Positions 42,489-52,462 are shown, counted from the stretch's first letter. The stretch: DNA of 64,000 bases from Effusibacillus pohliae DSM 22757 (GCF_000376225.1 NZ_AQXL01000134.1:1-64000), one strand, 5' to 3'. Made by a program: numbers and translations. The notes: generated from the letters alone by a model not told the origin.

Positions 42489-43649
42489 ATGTTGCGTTAT
42501 TTGACAGCAGGCGAATCGCACGGTCCGCAGCTGACCGCGATCATTGAAGGCTTGCCGGCGAATCTGCCGTTGTCGATCGACAAAATCAACCACCAGCTGT
42601 GGCGGCGGCAGCAGGGATTCGGGCGGGGTGGCCGGATGCGGATCGAAACGGACCAGGTGACGATCACAAGCGGGGTTCGGTTCGGTAAGACGATGGGAAC
42701 GCCCGTTACACTGGTCGTCATAAACCGCGACTGGAAAAATTGGGAACAGCGTATGGCGGTTACAGGCGAACCGCCGGCCGATCTGGAGATCGTCAGCAAG
42801 CCGCGGCCGGGCCATGCCGATCTGGCCGGTTCCCTGAAATACAACCAGCAGGATGTCCGGAACGTGCTGGAGCGGGCCAGTGCCCGCAACACGGCCACGT
42901 TGGTGGCTGTTGGCGCTGTTGCCCGCCAGCTTTTGGAAGAGTTCAACATTCATGTCTACAGCCACATCGTTGAACTTGGCCCGATCAAAGCGGGACCTGT
43001 CGCGGGCACGATCGAGGAAATCGCCGTACGGGCGGAACAGTCGCAAGTGCGGGTCGCCAATCCGGACAAGGAAGCGGAAATCATCGAGCTGATCAAGCAG
43101 GCCCGGAAAGAAGGCAACTCGCTGGGCGGCATCTTTGAGGTAGTCGTCACCGGCGTGCCGGTCGGGCTGGGCTCCTACTCGATGCCCGACCGCCGTCTGG
43201 ACAGCCGCTTGGCGGGCGCGCTGATGGGCATCCAGGCGATCAAAGGGGTCGAGATCGGGCTCGGGTTTGACGCTGCGAGAAAGCCGGGGTCCGAGGTGCA
43301 CGATGAGATTTTTTACACTGCGGAGCAAGGGTATTATCGGGAAACCAACGGGGCAGGCGGCATCGAAGGCGGCGTCTCGAATGGGCAGCCGATCGTCGTC
43401 CGCGCCGCCATGAAGCCGATTCCCACACTTTACAAGCCGCTGCGCAGCGTGGATATGGCGACCAAACAACCGTTTGCAGCGAGCATCGAACGGTCCGATG
43501 TATGTGCCGCGCCGGCAGCCGCGGTGGTCGGCGAAGCGGTGACCGCCTGGGTGATCGCCGCATCGTTCCTGGAAAAATTCGGCGGCGACTCGTTGGAAGA
43601 AACACGCGTCAACTACAACAATTACCTGAAGCTGGTGGCGGAACGATGA
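42489..43649 (+). CDS. aroC: Chorismate synthase
   Basis: AroC (aroF in B. subtilis naming) forms chorismate from EPSP with reduced FMN. The 386 residues include AGESHGPQLTAIIEGLPA, KPRPGHADLAGSLKY, VLERASARNTA and RSDVCAAPAAAVVGEAV. The ATG at 42489 follows AGGAGG. It overlaps aroB by four bases. Chorismate is the branch point used by AroH, the trp enzymes and MqnA in this window. Confidence 0.97.
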   Translation: MLRYLTAGESHGPQLTAIIEGLPANLPLSIDKINHQLWRRQQGFGRGGRMRIETDQVTITSGVRFGKTMGTPVTLVVINRDWKNWEQRMAVTGEPPADLEIVSKPRPGHADLAGSLKYNQQDVRNVLERASARNTATLVAVGAVARQLLEEFNIHVYSHIVELGPIKAGPVAGTIEEIAVRAEQSQVRVANPDKEAEIIELIKQARKEGNSLGGIFEVVVTGVPVGLGSYSMPDRRLDSRLAGALMGIQAIKGVEIGLGFDAARKPGSEVHDEIFYTAEQGYYRETNGAGGIEGGVSNGQPIVVRAAMKPIPTLYKPLRSVDMATKQPFAASIERSDVCAAPAAAVVGEAVTAWVIAASFLEKFGGDSLEETRVNYNNYLKLVAER

Positions 43650-44761
43650 TCCGGGAGAAACGAACGGTTCACGTCGATCTTGGCGACCGCGGATATGACA
43701 TTGTGATCGGAGAGGGATTGCTCGACGAGCTCGGACAACTGGCGCAGCAGGCGGGGATTCCGGCAAGCTCCGCCTGCATGATCGTAACGGATGAAAACGT
43801 TGCGGCGTCCGGCCATTTGCAGCGATCGATCACCGCTTTGCAAACTGCCGGCTACCAGGTGGCGGAGGCGGTCGTTCCCGCGGGGGAAGGCTCCAAAACT
43901 CTCGCCCAGGCAGCGGAGCTGTTTGATCGTGCGTTTGCTGCGGGGCTGGATCGAAAATCGGCCATTTTCGCCCTCGGCGGCGGGGTGGTCGGCGATCTGG
44001 CCGGTTTTGTGGCCGCCACTTATATGCGGGGCATCCCGTTTGTACAAGTGCCAACTACCGTTCTTGCTCATGACAGTTCTGTCGGCGGAAAGGTGGCGGT
44101 CAACCATCCGAAAGGAAAAAACGTGATCGGCGCGTTTCACCAACCGAAACTGGTCGTCTATGACATCGCCACTTTGCGGACGCTGCCGCCGCGGGAAGTT
44201 CGCTCCGGTCTGGCGGAAGTGATCAAACACGGGGTGATCCGGGACGCCGGATTTTTCGAATGGATCGAATCCTCGATCGACAAGGTGAGCTCACTCGATC
44301 CGGAGATTGCGGCGGAAATGCTGGCGCGCTCCTGTTCCGTCAAAGCGGCCGTTGTCGCCCGCGATGAAAAAGAAGCGGATGTGCGGGCGATCCTCAATTT
44401 TGGCCACACGCTGGGCCATGCGATCGAAGCGGCGGCCCGTTACGGCACCTATATGCACGGCGAAGCGATTTCGATCGGCATGGTGTTTGCGGCAGAATTG
44501 TCGCTGCTTTACGGAAAAACGGATCGCGGGACGGTCGAACGGATTCGCACCTTGCTCCTGCGAGCCGGGTTGCCGACCGAACTACCCGCCGATTTGGATC
44601 CGGTTGAGCTGCTCACTTCCATGAAGCAGGACAAAAAAGCGGCCGGCGGCCGCCTCGCCTTCGTGCTGGTAACGCAAATCGGATCGGTTGAGATTTGCCG
44701 AAATGTGGACGAAGAGTCGGTGCTCGCCTTGCTTCGTCGGCTGGGGGGGAACGAACGATGA
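43646..44761 (+). CDS. aroB: 3-dehydroquinate synthase
   Basis: AroB closes the ring of DAHP to 3-dehydroquinate using NAD and a metal. The 371 residues include FALGGGVVGDLAGFVAATYM, QVPTTVLAHDSSVGGKVAVN and LNFGHTLGHAIEAA with metal-binding His residues. Coupled ATGA overlaps join it to aroC before and aroH after. This is the same order as in B. subtilis. Confidence 0.97.
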   Translation: MIREKRTVHVDLGDRGYDIVIGEGLLDELGQLAQQAGIPASSACMIVTDENVAASGHLQRSITALQTAGYQVAEAVVPAGEGSKTLAQAAELFDRAFAAGLDRKSAIFALGGGVVGDLAGFVAATYMRGIPFVQVPTTVLAHDSSVGGKVAVNHPKGKNVIGAFHQPKLVVYDIATLRTLPPREVRSGLAEVIKHGVIRDAGFFEWIESSIDKVSSLDPEIAAEMLARSCSVKAAVVARDEKEADVRAILNFGHTLGHAIEAAARYGTYMHGEAISIGMVFAAELSLLYGKTDRGTVERIRTLLLRAGLPTELPADLDPVELLTSMKQDKKAAGGRLAFVLVTQIGSVEICRNVDEESVLALLRRLGGNER

Positions 44762-45126
44762 TTCGCGGCATTCGCGGCGCCACGACGGTGGAAGAAAACA
44801 CGGAAACGGCGATTTATGAAGCGACGAGAGAACTGTTGTCGGAAATCATATCGGCCAACCGGATCCAGCCGGAAGACATCGCGTCCGTGTTTGCCACGGT
44901 GACGGATGATTTGGATGCGGCGTTTCCGGCGATGGCGATCCGCACGATCCCCGGCTGGGAACTGGTGCCGATGATGTGTTCCAGGGAGATTCCGGTGCCC
45001 GGCAGCGTAAGTAAATGCATCCGGGTGATGATTCACGTCAATACCAACTTGTCGCAAGCGGAAATCAAACATATCTATCTGGGTAGGGCTGCCGGGCTGC
45101 GCCCCGATCTGACCGGGAAAAAGTAG
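44758..45126 (+). CDS. aroH: Chorismate mutase (AroH type)
   Basis: AroH converts chorismate to prephenate for Phe and Tyr. The 122 residues have the trimeric AroH form: IRGIRGATTVEENTE at the start with the active Arg, EDIASVFATVTDDLDAAFPA and IRVMIHVNTNLSQAEIKHIY. It ends the aroC-aroB-aroH unit. A new promoter and the trp leader begin four bases after its stop. Confidence 0.97.
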   Translation: MIRGIRGATTVEENTETAIYEATRELLSEIISANRIQPEDIASVFATVTDDLDAAFPAMAIRTIPGWELVPMMCSREIPVPGSVSKCIRVMIHVNTNLSQAEIKHIYLGRAAGLRPDLTGKK

Positions 45127-45129
45127 TGC

Positions 45130-45158
45130 TTGACGATGCAAGCGCCTCCGGGTACACT
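45130..45158 (+). promoter_or_regulatory. Sigma-A promoter of the trp operon
   Basis: TTGACG (45130-45135), 17 bases and TACACT (45153-45158). The predicted start near 45165 places the whole GAG-rich leader in the transcript. Confidence 0.7.
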
Positions 45159-45164
45159 GTTTGT

Positions 45165-45340
45165 AAGATTCGGAGTGCTTGAGTCAAGATTTGACGAGGG
45201 TTTGAGATGAGCAATTGAACGAGTGGAGCAGAGCCGAGACGAAACAGTAGAGATTTGCGAAGGGTGATGGAGTCTGTCACCTGTTCGTTCCCATTTTCGT
45301 CTTTCACAAGGTCAGAGCTGTGCTCTGGCCTTTTCTTTTA
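45165..45340 (+). promoter_or_regulatory. TRAP-binding trp leader with antiterminator and terminator
   Basis: GAG triplets start at 45173, 45181, 45196, 45204, 45209, 45221, 45226, 45231, 45236, 45250 and 45270, with a TAG at 45248 and an AAG at 45186. Several are exactly five bases apart, the spacing that suits the TRAP ring. Downstream, TCTG-tc-ACCT (45273-45282) can pair with AGGTCAGA (45309-45316) as an antiterminator. The same bases form the 5' arm of the terminator at 45308-45340. Bound TRAP next to the antiterminator would favour termination when tryptophan is plentiful. No leader peptide with Trp codons is seen. Confidence 0.8.
45308..45340 (+). terminator. trp attenuator terminator
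   Basis: AAGGTCAGAGC (45308-45318) pairs with GCTCTGGCCTT (45322-45332) through 11 pairs including one G-U, and TTTCTTTTA follows. It lies 115 bases before trpD. Confidence 0.85.
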
Positions 45341-45454
45341 ACGGCGGGACGGTCAAAAAAGGCTGTTCGGCATCAGCGGCTGCTGCTTCCTGGTGAGCTC
45401 TGACAAGAAGCTTTTTGAGCGAGTTCAGGCCAGTTGAGAGGAGAGCGGAGATTT

Positions 45455-46480
45455 ATGAGAGCAGTGTTGGAGAAGTTGATCGCCGGCTGCGATTTGACGG
45501 ACGCGGAAGCGGAGCAGGTGATGGATCAGATTATGCAGGGCCAGGCGACGCCGGTGCAGATCGCCAGTTTCTTGACGGCGATGCGGGTGAAAGGCGAAAC
45601 GGTCGAGGAGATCACCGGCCTGGTCCGCAGCATGCGCAAGCACGCGACGCCTGTCATCACCGGTGTGGAAGGAATCCTCGACACCTGTGGAACCGGCGGG
45701 AGCGGGATTCCGAAGTTCAACATTTCTACAGCGGCGGCTATTGTGACGGCAGCGGCCGGCGTGCCGATCGCGAAACACGGGAACCGGGCGATGTCGGGCA
45801 AATCTGGCAGCGCGGACGTTTTGCAAGCGCTCGGCGTGAATATCGAGCTGAATCCGTATCAGGCCAGGATTTGTCTGGAACAGGCGGGCATCTGCTTTAT
45901 GTTCGCCCCTCTCTATCACCAGTCGATGAAGCACGCGGTGGGGCCGCGGCGGGAACTGGGGTTCAAGACGGTGTTCAACATCCTCGGCCCGCTGACCAAC
46001 CCGGCTGGCGCCAGGCGGCAGGTGATCGGCACGTTTTCCGGCGGGTTGCTGGAAAAAATGGCGCGGGTGCTGCACGCCTTGGGAGCGGAACATGTGATGG
46101 TCGTGCACGGTTCGGACGGCTTGGATGAAATTACGGTGACAGGACCTACCCAGGTTGCCGAACTGAAAAGCGGAAAGGTCGAATTGTACGAAATCCACCC
46201 GGAACAGTTTGGCTTGCCGGTGTATCCGCTGGAAGCGATCGTCGGCGGTGGCCCGGAAACGAACGCGTTGATCGTCCGCCGTGTGTTGAACGGCGAAACG
46301 GGAGCCACGCGGGACATCGTGGTGCTGAATGCGGCTGCCAGCCTCTATGTGGCGGGCAAAACAGCTTCCTTGCAGGAAGGGGTCCAGTTGGCGCAATCGC
46401 TGATCGATTCCGGCAGGGCCCGGTTGACATTCGAACGGCTGGTGGAGGTTTCCAACCGGTTTGTGAAGGAGTTGGCGTAG
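45455..46480 (+). CDS. trpD: Anthranilate phosphoribosyltransferase
   Basis: TrpD joins anthranilate to phosphoribosyl pyrophosphate. The 341 residues contain DTCGTGGSGIPKFNISTAAA (the phosphoribosyl loop), AKHGNRAMSGKSGSADVLQALG and GPLTNPAGARRQVIG. The ATG follows GAGAGGAGAGCGGAG. It is the first gene after the attenuator, where bacilli have trpE, so anthranilate synthase must be encoded elsewhere. trpC starts immediately after its stop. Confidence 0.97.
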   Translation: MRAVLEKLIAGCDLTDAEAEQVMDQIMQGQATPVQIASFLTAMRVKGETVEEITGLVRSMRKHATPVITGVEGILDTCGTGGSGIPKFNISTAAAIVTAAAGVPIAKHGNRAMSGKSGSADVLQALGVNIELNPYQARICLEQAGICFMFAPLYHQSMKHAVGPRRELGFKTVFNILGPLTNPAGARRQVIGTFSGGLLEKMARVLHALGAEHVMVVHGSDGLDEITVTGPTQVAELKSGKVELYEIHPEQFGLPVYPLEAIVGGGPETNALIVRRVLNGETGATRDIVVLNAAASLYVAGKTASLQEGVQLAQSLIDSGRARLTFERLVEVSNRFVKELA

Positions 46481-47272
46481 ATGATTCTCGACCGGATCGT
46501 CGCTGTCAAGCGGCAAGAGGTGGCCGCGTTACAGCAAACTATCGATCTGCGGCAGGCGGAGCGGGCAATCTCGGAATTGCCGCCCGCTCGCGGCTTTGCG
46601 AACTCGCTTCGCGCCTGCCGGGACGCTGTCGCCCTGATCGCTGAGGTGAAAAAGGCGTCTCCCTCGAAAGGGGTGATTCGCCCGGACTTCCATCCGGTGC
46701 AAATCGCCAGGCAGTATGAGGCGGCGGGAGCCACTGCGATTTCCGTGCTGACCGATGTCCAATTTTTCCAGGGCAGCCCTTCGTATCTGGCAGAGATTCG
46801 CCAATCGGTGTCGCTGCCGCTCTTGCGGAAAGACTTTATCATCGATCAATATCAAATCTATGAGGCGCGCCTGCTGGGAGCCGATGCGATTTTGCTGATC
46901 GCTGCGATTCTAACCACGGAGCAGTTGCGGCGGTTTCGGGAACTGGCGGAGGCATTGGGGATGGACGCGCTGGTCGAAGTGCACGACCGGGCCGAATTGC
47001 AAGCGGCGCTCGCGTCAGGGGCGGGCTTGATCGGTGTCAACAACCGGGATCTGCGGACATTTGACGTCGATTTGCAAACGACCGCCGACGTGGCTGCCGA
47101 TCTGCCCGCGGGCAGCTTCCTCGTTTCGGAAAGCGGAATTTTTACCTATCAGGATGTGCAGTTCGTGAAACAGGCGGGAGCCGGTGCGATCTTGGTCGGC
47201 GAGTCGCTGATGCGGTCGGACGATATCCTGTCCGCGGTCAACCGCTTGTTGGGCAGGAAGATTGAGGTATGA
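46481..47272 (+). CDS. trpC: Indole-3-glycerol phosphate synthase
   Basis: TrpC closes the indole ring. The 263-residue TIM barrel has ALIAEVKKASPSKGVI near residue 50, LLRKDFIIDQYQIYEARLLG and LIGVNNRDLRTFDVDL, with the catalytic Lys and Glu residues in place. It begins directly at the end of trpD and overlaps trpF by four bases. Confidence 0.97.
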   Translation: MILDRIVAVKRQEVAALQQTIDLRQAERAISELPPARGFANSLRACRDAVALIAEVKKASPSKGVIRPDFHPVQIARQYEAAGATAISVLTDVQFFQGSPSYLAEIRQSVSLPLLRKDFIIDQYQIYEARLLGADAILLIAAILTTEQLRRFRELAEALGMDALVEVHDRAELQAALASGAGLIGVNNRDLRTFDVDLQTTADVAADLPAGSFLVSESGIFTYQDVQFVKQAGAGAILVGESLMRSDDILSAVNRLLGRKIEV

Positions 47273-47964
47273 CCCGGATCAAGATATGCGGGCTGCAGAC
47301 GCGGGAAGCTGTGCGGGCGGCGGCAGAGGCCGGAGCCGATTTTATCGGCTTTGTGTTTGCCAGGAGCAAACGGCAAGTGCCACCGGAGCAAGTGGGGGAA
47401 CTGACACACGGGCTAGCGGCTCCCAGACGGATTGGCGTGTTTGTCGACGAATCGCTCGAATCTTTGCTGGCAGCCGGGAAAGCGGCAGCATTGGATGGAT
47501 TCCAGCTGCACGGCGCCGAATCGCCTGCGTTGTGCCGCGAACTGAAGGAACAGACCGGCAAGCTGGTGTGGAAAGCTTGGCCTGTGCGGTTCGATGAAGC
47601 AGATGCACAGATTCGGTACTATCGGGGAGCGGTGGACGCCGTCTTGCTGGACACCTATCATCCGGGGGCGGCGGGGGGCACCGGCAGGACGTTCCCGTGG
47701 CGCGGGATCGCCCGGTTTCGCGAATGGCTGCCGGATGTTCCGATTTTTGTGGCCGGCGGGCTGACGGTTGACAATGTCGGGGAACTCGTTGACGAATACC
47801 GTCCGGATGGAGTCGATGTATCATCCGGCGTGGAATCGAACGGCGCGAAAGATGCGGACAAGATCAAGCGGTTTATCGAAAGAGTGAGGGAGAGAGACGG
47901 ATGCTACCGGATGAAAAAGGGCGTTTCGGAAAATACGGCGGGAAGTTCGTGCCTGAAACGCTGA
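47269..47964 (+). CDS. trpF: Phosphoribosylanthranilate isomerase
   Basis: TrpF isomerises phosphoribosylanthranilate. [13 protein letters not shown] at the start (catalytic Cys), [29 protein letters not shown] and [18 protein letters not shown] are intact. The frame runs to 231 residues, longer than the usual 200-215, because it reads on 64 bases into trpB. The last roughly 20 residues are therefore probably an unconserved extension. Confidence 0.95.
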   Translation: MTRIKICGLQTREAVRAAAEAGADFIGFVFARSKRQVPPEQVGELTHGLAAPRRIGVFVDESLESLLAAGKAAALDGFQLHGAESPALCRELKEQTGKLVWKAWPVRFDEADAQIRYYRGAVDAVLLDTYHPGAAGGTGRTFPWRGIARFREWLPDVPIFVAGGLTVDNVGELVDEYRPDGVDVSSGVESNGAKDADKIKRFIERVRERDGCYRMKKGVSENTAGSSCLKR

Positions 47965-49085
47965 TGAATGCGCTCGACCAACTGGAGCAGGAGTATTGCC
48001 ACTACCGCCAGGATCCGCAGTTCCAGCGGGAGCTGGCGCGGATGCTGACTGAATACTCGGGGCGCCCGACCCCGTTGTATTTTGCGGAACGTTTGACGAA
48101 GCAGCTGGGCGGTGCGAAGATCTATTTGAAACGGGAAGATTTGAACCATACGGGAGCGCACAAGATCAACAACGCGTTAGGGCAGGGACTGCTAGCGAAA
48201 TATACCGGCAAAAAACGGGTGATCGCCGAGACGGGAGCCGGACAGCACGGCGTGGCAACAGCGACGGTCGCCGCCTTGCTGGGATTGGAATGCACCGTCT
48301 TCATGGGTGAAGAAGACATTCGGCGGCAAGAGTTGAACGTGTTTCGCATGAAGCTTCTGGGAGCGGAAGTGGTGCCCGCCACGTCAGGCACGCACACACT
48401 GAAGGACGCGACCAATGAGGCGATCCGCCATTGGGTGGAGCATGTAGAAGATACGTTTTATATCATCGGATCGGTGGTGGGACCGCATCCGTATCCGATG
48501 ATGGTTCGCGATTTTCAACGGATTATCGGCGATGAAACGCGCGAGCAGTTTCTTGCGAAAGAAGGCCGCTTGCCGGACGAGATCGTCGCTTGTGTCGGCG
48601 GCGGTTCGAATGCGATGGGGATTTTTTATCCGTTTCTCGAGGATCCGGTCAAGCTGACGGGTGTCGAAGCGGCTGGTGAAGGGATTGACACGGAGCGGCA
48701 TGCGGCAACAATCAGCAAGGGACGGCCCGGCGTGATCCACGGATCGTTGACCATGTTGCTGCAGGATGAGTACGGGCAGGTGCTGCCCGCCCATTCGATT
48801 TCGGCGGGGCTTGACTATCCGGGAATCGGACCGGAGCACGCCCATCTGGCGGATACAGGCCGCGCACAATACGTGTCGATCACCGACAGGGAGGCGCTCG
48901 CAGGGTTGCAGACGCTCGCCCGCGTCGAGGGGATCATTCCGGCGCTGGAGAGTGCCCATGCGGTCGCGCATGTGCTGAAGGTGGCCCCGAGCCTGCCAAG
49001 CGACTACAGCATCGTGATTTGCTTGTCGGGCCGCGGCGATAAAGACATGCAAAGCGTCATGGGGTATTTGGGGGTGGAACGATGA
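47901..49085 (+). CDS. trpB: Tryptophan synthase beta chain
   Basis: TrpB condenses indole with serine using PLP. The 394 residues contain [13 protein letters not shown], whose Lys carries [23 protein letters not shown] and [15 protein letters not shown], the phosphate loop. The ATG lies 64 bases inside trpF with GAGGGAGAG upstream. It overlaps trpA by four bases, as is usual for the alpha-beta complex. Confidence 0.98.
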   Translation: MLPDEKGRFGKYGGKFVPETLMNALDQLEQEYCHYRQDPQFQRELARMLTEYSGRPTPLYFAERLTKQLGGAKIYLKREDLNHTGAHKINNALGQGLLAKYTGKKRVIAETGAGQHGVATATVAALLGLECTVFMGEEDIRRQELNVFRMKLLGAEVVPATSGTHTLKDATNEAIRHWVEHVEDTFYIIGSVVGPHPYPMMVRDFQRIIGDETREQFLAKEGRLPDEIVACVGGGSNAMGIFYPFLEDPVKLTGVEAAGEGIDTERHAATISKGRPGVIHGSLTMLLQDEYGQVLPAHSISAGLDYPGIGPEHAHLADTGRAQYVSITDREALAGLQTLARVEGIIPALESAHAVAHVLKVAPSLPSDYSIVICLSGRGDKDMQSVMGYLGVER

Positions 49086-49906
49086 GCCGGATTCAAGCCG
49101 TTTTTGACAGATTAAAGGAAAAAGGGGAAACCGCCCTGATTCCGTTTGTCACCGTAGGCGATCCCAGTCTCGAGTGGACGGAGCGGATCGTCCGCGATCT
49201 CGAAGCGGCAGGGGCGGATCTGATCGAACTGGGCATCCCGTATTCGGATCCGCTGGCTGACGGACCGGTGATCCAGGCGGCCGCTTTGCGGTCGCTTAAG
49301 CAGGGCACGCGGATGGTCGACGCGTTTGCATTGGTGGCGCGATTGCGCCAATCGGGCGTCGGCGTACCGCTGATTTTGTTTACGTATGTGAATCCGGTGA
49401 TCCAATGGGGAGTGGAACGATTTTTTGCAACGGCGAAAGAGGCGGGGGCGGACGGCGTGATTATTCCGGACCTGCCGTATGAAGAGAGTGGGGAAGCGCG
49501 TCTGGCGGCGGCCAAATACGGTGTCGATCTGATCCCGTTGGTGGCGCCGACCAGCCGGCAGCGAATCGAACGGATTGCGCAATCGGCGAGCGGCTTTGTG
49601 TACTGCGTTTCCTCGCTTGGCGTCACCGGCATGCGGGACCGGTTTTCCGCCGAGCTGCCGGAGTTTGTGTCCAGCGTGCGATCTGCCACAACGCTGCCGG
49701 TGGCAGTCGGATTTGGTGTCAGTACCCCCGAGCAAGCGGCCCACATCAAGCAATTTGCCGATGGGGTGATCGTCGGTTCCGCCATCGTCCGGAAAATCGA
49801 ACGGCTGGCGGAAGCGATCGGCAGCGGCCATCAGGCGGAGATCGACGGAGCGTATGGCGAACTGGTGCAGTTTGCCGCTGCCTTGAAGGAGCCGTTGCGG
49901 GCATGA
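49082..49906 (+). CDS. trpA: Tryptophan synthase alpha chain
   Basis: TrpA splits indole-3-glycerol phosphate to indole, which is channelled to TrpB. The 274 residues have [19 protein letters not shown] with both catalytic acids, DLPYEES and SLGVTGMRD. It is coupled to trpB and, by a further four-base overlap, to tyrA. Confidence 0.97.
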   Translation: MSRIQAVFDRLKEKGETALIPFVTVGDPSLEWTERIVRDLEAAGADLIELGIPYSDPLADGPVIQAAALRSLKQGTRMVDAFALVARLRQSGVGVPLILFTYVNPVIQWGVERFFATAKEAGADGVIIPDLPYEESGEARLAAAKYGVDLIPLVAPTSRQRIERIAQSASGFVYCVSSLGVTGMRDRFSAELPEFVSSVRSATTLPVAVGFGVSTPEQAAHIKQFADGVIVGSAIVRKIERLAEAIGSGHQAEIDGAYGELVQFAAALKEPLRA

Positions 49907-51012
49907 TTTCCTACAACAAGATCGTGATCGTCGGCTGCGGGCTGATCGGAGGGTCGCTGGCGCTGGCCTTCCGTTCGCACGGCATGGTCAAGCGGATCGC
50001 AGGCGTCGATGTCGATGCGGCAGGATTGCAGAAAGCGTTCGCCCTGGGGGTTATTGACGAAGCGTTTGAAAATCTGGAGGACGCTGTAAGAGACGCTGAC
50101 CTGATCGTGCTTGCGGTGCCCGTGCTGCAAACGATCCGCCAGTTGGAACGGCTGGCGGCGCTGCCGTTGCAAAAAGGCTGTATCATCACAGACGTATCCA
50201 GCACGAAACGGGAAATTTGCGAATACGCCCGGACGCATCTGCCGGAAGGGGTTACGTTTATTGGCGGCCATCCGATGGCCGGTTCGGAAAAATCGGGCGT
50301 CGCCGCCTCCACCCCCCGGCTGTTCGAGAATGCCGCCTACATTCTGACGCCCGATGCCGCTTGTGACCCGCTTGCGGTAGACAAGCTGCGCAGGACGTTC
50401 GAGCAGATTCGGGCACGCGTGCTGATGATGGATGCGGCGGAACATGACCGGATCGTGGCGGCAGTGAGCCACATTCCGCACGTCGTAGCTGCGCTGCTCG
50501 TCGATCAGGTGGCCGATCTGGGCCAGGACAACCCACTCTACAGCCGGCTGGCGGCGGGCGGATTCCGCGATGTGACGCGGATCGCGTCCGGCAGCCCGGT
50601 GATGTGGCGGGACATTCTGCTGACAAACCGGGAACCGGTGCTTGATTTGCTAAAGGACTGGCTGCGGCGGACCAGCCAGATTGTCGAGTTGCTGGAGGCG
50701 GGGGATGCTGGCGAAATCGAATCTTTTTTTGTCAGGACGCGCGATTGGCGTGACGCGCTGCCCGCGAAAGCGAAAGGCGTCGCCACCCATTATTACGAGA
50801 TGACGATCGATGTGGAAGACAAACCGGGCATCATCGGCCATGTGGCTAGCCTGCTCGGCCAGCACCAGATCAATTTGCGCAACATCGGGATCCTGGAGAA
50901 CCGGGAGGAAGTGAACGGCCAGCTGCTGCTGTCTTTTGCTTCTTACCAGGAGCAGGAGGAAGCGCTGCGTCTGCTGCAAGGTCACGGTTATAAGGTGCAT
51001 GTGCGGGAATAG
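49903..51012 (+). CDS. tyrA: Prephenate dehydrogenase with ACT domain
   Basis: TyrA oxidises prephenate to 4-hydroxyphenylpyruvate for tyrosine. The 369 residues start with IVGCGLIGGSLALAF (NAD loop) and contain DVSSTKREI, GHPMAGSEKSG and the AAEHDRIVAAVSHIPH active-site helix. Residues about 295-369 form an ACT regulatory domain (EMTIDVEDKPGIIGHVASLL), so feedback by an aromatic amino acid is likely. The hisC gene that precedes tyrA in B. subtilis is missing here. Confidence 0.96.
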   Translation: MISYNKIVIVGCGLIGGSLALAFRSHGMVKRIAGVDVDAAGLQKAFALGVIDEAFENLEDAVRDADLIVLAVPVLQTIRQLERLAALPLQKGCIITDVSSTKREICEYARTHLPEGVTFIGGHPMAGSEKSGVAASTPRLFENAAYILTPDAACDPLAVDKLRRTFEQIRARVLMMDAAEHDRIVAAVSHIPHVVAALLVDQVADLGQDNPLYSRLAAGGFRDVTRIASGSPVMWRDILLTNREPVLDLLKDWLRRTSQIVELLEAGDAGEIESFFVRTRDWRDALPAKAKGVATHYYEMTIDVEDKPGIIGHVASLLGQHQINLRNIGILENREEVNGQLLLSFASYQEQEEALRLLQGHGYKVHVRE

Positions 51013-51023
51013 GAGGAACGAGC

Positions 51024-52322
51024 ATGATCGAAATTCGCCCTGTAAATCGTCCGCTGAATGCGGTGGTGGAAGTGCCGGGTTCGAAAAGCATCTCCAACCG
51101 GGCGCTGCCAATCGCCGCATTGGCGAACGGGATCAGCACGTTGCGGAATATGCTGTTCAGCGATGACAGCCGCTACTTTATGAGCTGTCTGCAAAAATTG
51201 GGGTTTTGCCTGGAGATTGACGAACAGCGAAAAACGGTGCTGGTCGAAGGAAAAGGCGGACTGATTCCGGAGCAAAACGAGCCTGTCGACCTGTTTGTCG
51301 GCAACGCCGGGACGGCCGCCCGCTTTTTGACCGCGTTCGTTTCGCTTGGCAAGGGAACCTATCGAATCGACGGAATTCAGCGGATGCGCGAACGCCCCAT
51401 CCAGGATTTGATCGAAGCACTGCAGACGCTTGGCGTCTCCGTTCGTTCCGAGTTGGGCACCGGCTGTCCGCCGGTGTTGGTGGAGGCCAACGGGATCAAA
51501 GGCGGCAACGTGTCGATCCCCGGCACCCGCAGCTCGCAATACCTGTCCGCTTTGCTGTTGGCCGCTCCCTACGCCGGGCAGGATGTGGACATCGAAGTGG
51601 CGGGCGAACTTCTATCGGCGCCTTATATCGAGATGACGATCCGCATGATGTCCCAATTCGGGGTCGGGGTGGAGCGCACGGGCGATGCTTCGTTCCGCGT
51701 CCGCTGCGGGCAACGCTATCAAGCACGAGAATATGTGATCGAACCGGACGCTTCCAGTGCTTCCTATTTTGTAGCCGCGCCGGCGATCGCTGGCGGCAGG
51801 GTGCGCGTTTTGCATCTGTCGCGCGAATCCCTGCAAGGGGATGCCCAGTTTGCCGACTTGCTGCAGCAGATGGGCTGCCGCGTTCGCTGGGGAGCCGATT
51901 TTATCGAGGTGGAACGGTCCCTTGATCATCCCTTGCGAGGCATCGATGTCGATTTGAACGAGATGTCCGATACGACGATGACGCTGGCGGTTGTCGCCCC
52001 GTTTGCGGCCACTCCGACGACGATCCGCAACATCGGTCACATACGGATTAAGGAAACGGACCGGATTCATGCGGTTGTCACCGAACTGCGCAAGCTTGGC
52101 GTACAGGTGGAAGAGTGGGAAGACGGCATGCGCATCCATCCGGCGGAACAAATCGTCCCGGCGGAGATCGATACCTACGATGACCACCGGATGGCGATGG
52201 CTTTCGCCTTGGTCGGATTGCGCGTCCGGGGTGTCAAAATCAAAGACCCCGGCTGCGTTTCCAAAACGTTCCCGACCTATTTTCAAGTATTTGAGCAGAT
52301 GTGCAAGCAGACGACAGCCTGA
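51024..52322 (+). CDS. aroA: 3-phosphoshikimate 1-carboxyvinyltransferase (EPSP synthase)
   Basis: AroA (aroE in B. subtilis naming) joins shikimate 3-phosphate and phosphoenolpyruvate. The 432 residues contain PGSKSISNRAL near the start, LFVGNAGTAARFLTAFV, GTRSSQYLSALLLAAPY and IKETDRIHAVVTELRKLG. The ATG follows AGGAGG 11 bases after tyrA. It is the last gene of the operon and feeds the AroC reaction. Confidence 0.97.
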   Translation: MIEIRPVNRPLNAVVEVPGSKSISNRALPIAALANGISTLRNMLFSDDSRYFMSCLQKLGFCLEIDEQRKTVLVEGKGGLIPEQNEPVDLFVGNAGTAARFLTAFVSLGKGTYRIDGIQRMRERPIQDLIEALQTLGVSVRSELGTGCPPVLVEANGIKGGNVSIPGTRSSQYLSALLLAAPYAGQDVDIEVAGELLSAPYIEMTIRMMSQFGVGVERTGDASFRVRCGQRYQAREYVIEPDASSASYFVAAPAIAGGRVRVLHLSRESLQGDAQFADLLQQMGCRVRWGADFIEVERSLDHPLRGIDVDLNEMSDTTMTLAVVAPFAATPTTIRNIGHIRIKETDRIHAVVTELRKLGVQVEEWEDGMRIHPAEQIVPAEIDTYDDHRMAMAFALVGLRVRGVKIKDPGCVSKTFPTYFQVFEQMCKQTTA

Positions 52323-52343
52323 CACGAACCATTTGTCAGGCTG
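52315..52343 (+). terminator. Hairpin at the end of the trp-tyrA-aroA operon
   Basis: CAGCCTGACA (52315-52324) pairs exactly with TGTCAGGCTG (52334-52343). The tail is only moderately T-rich (TATTTGTG). Confidence 0.55.
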
Positions 52344-52462
52344 TATTTGTGAAAAATTTATCAACATTTATAATGGAGATAATCTTGACAAACCTACCAG
52401 TCGTTCGATATGATAAAAATGCAAGGCTTGAGTTCTGGTTTCTCTCCACTCCTATCATTTTT

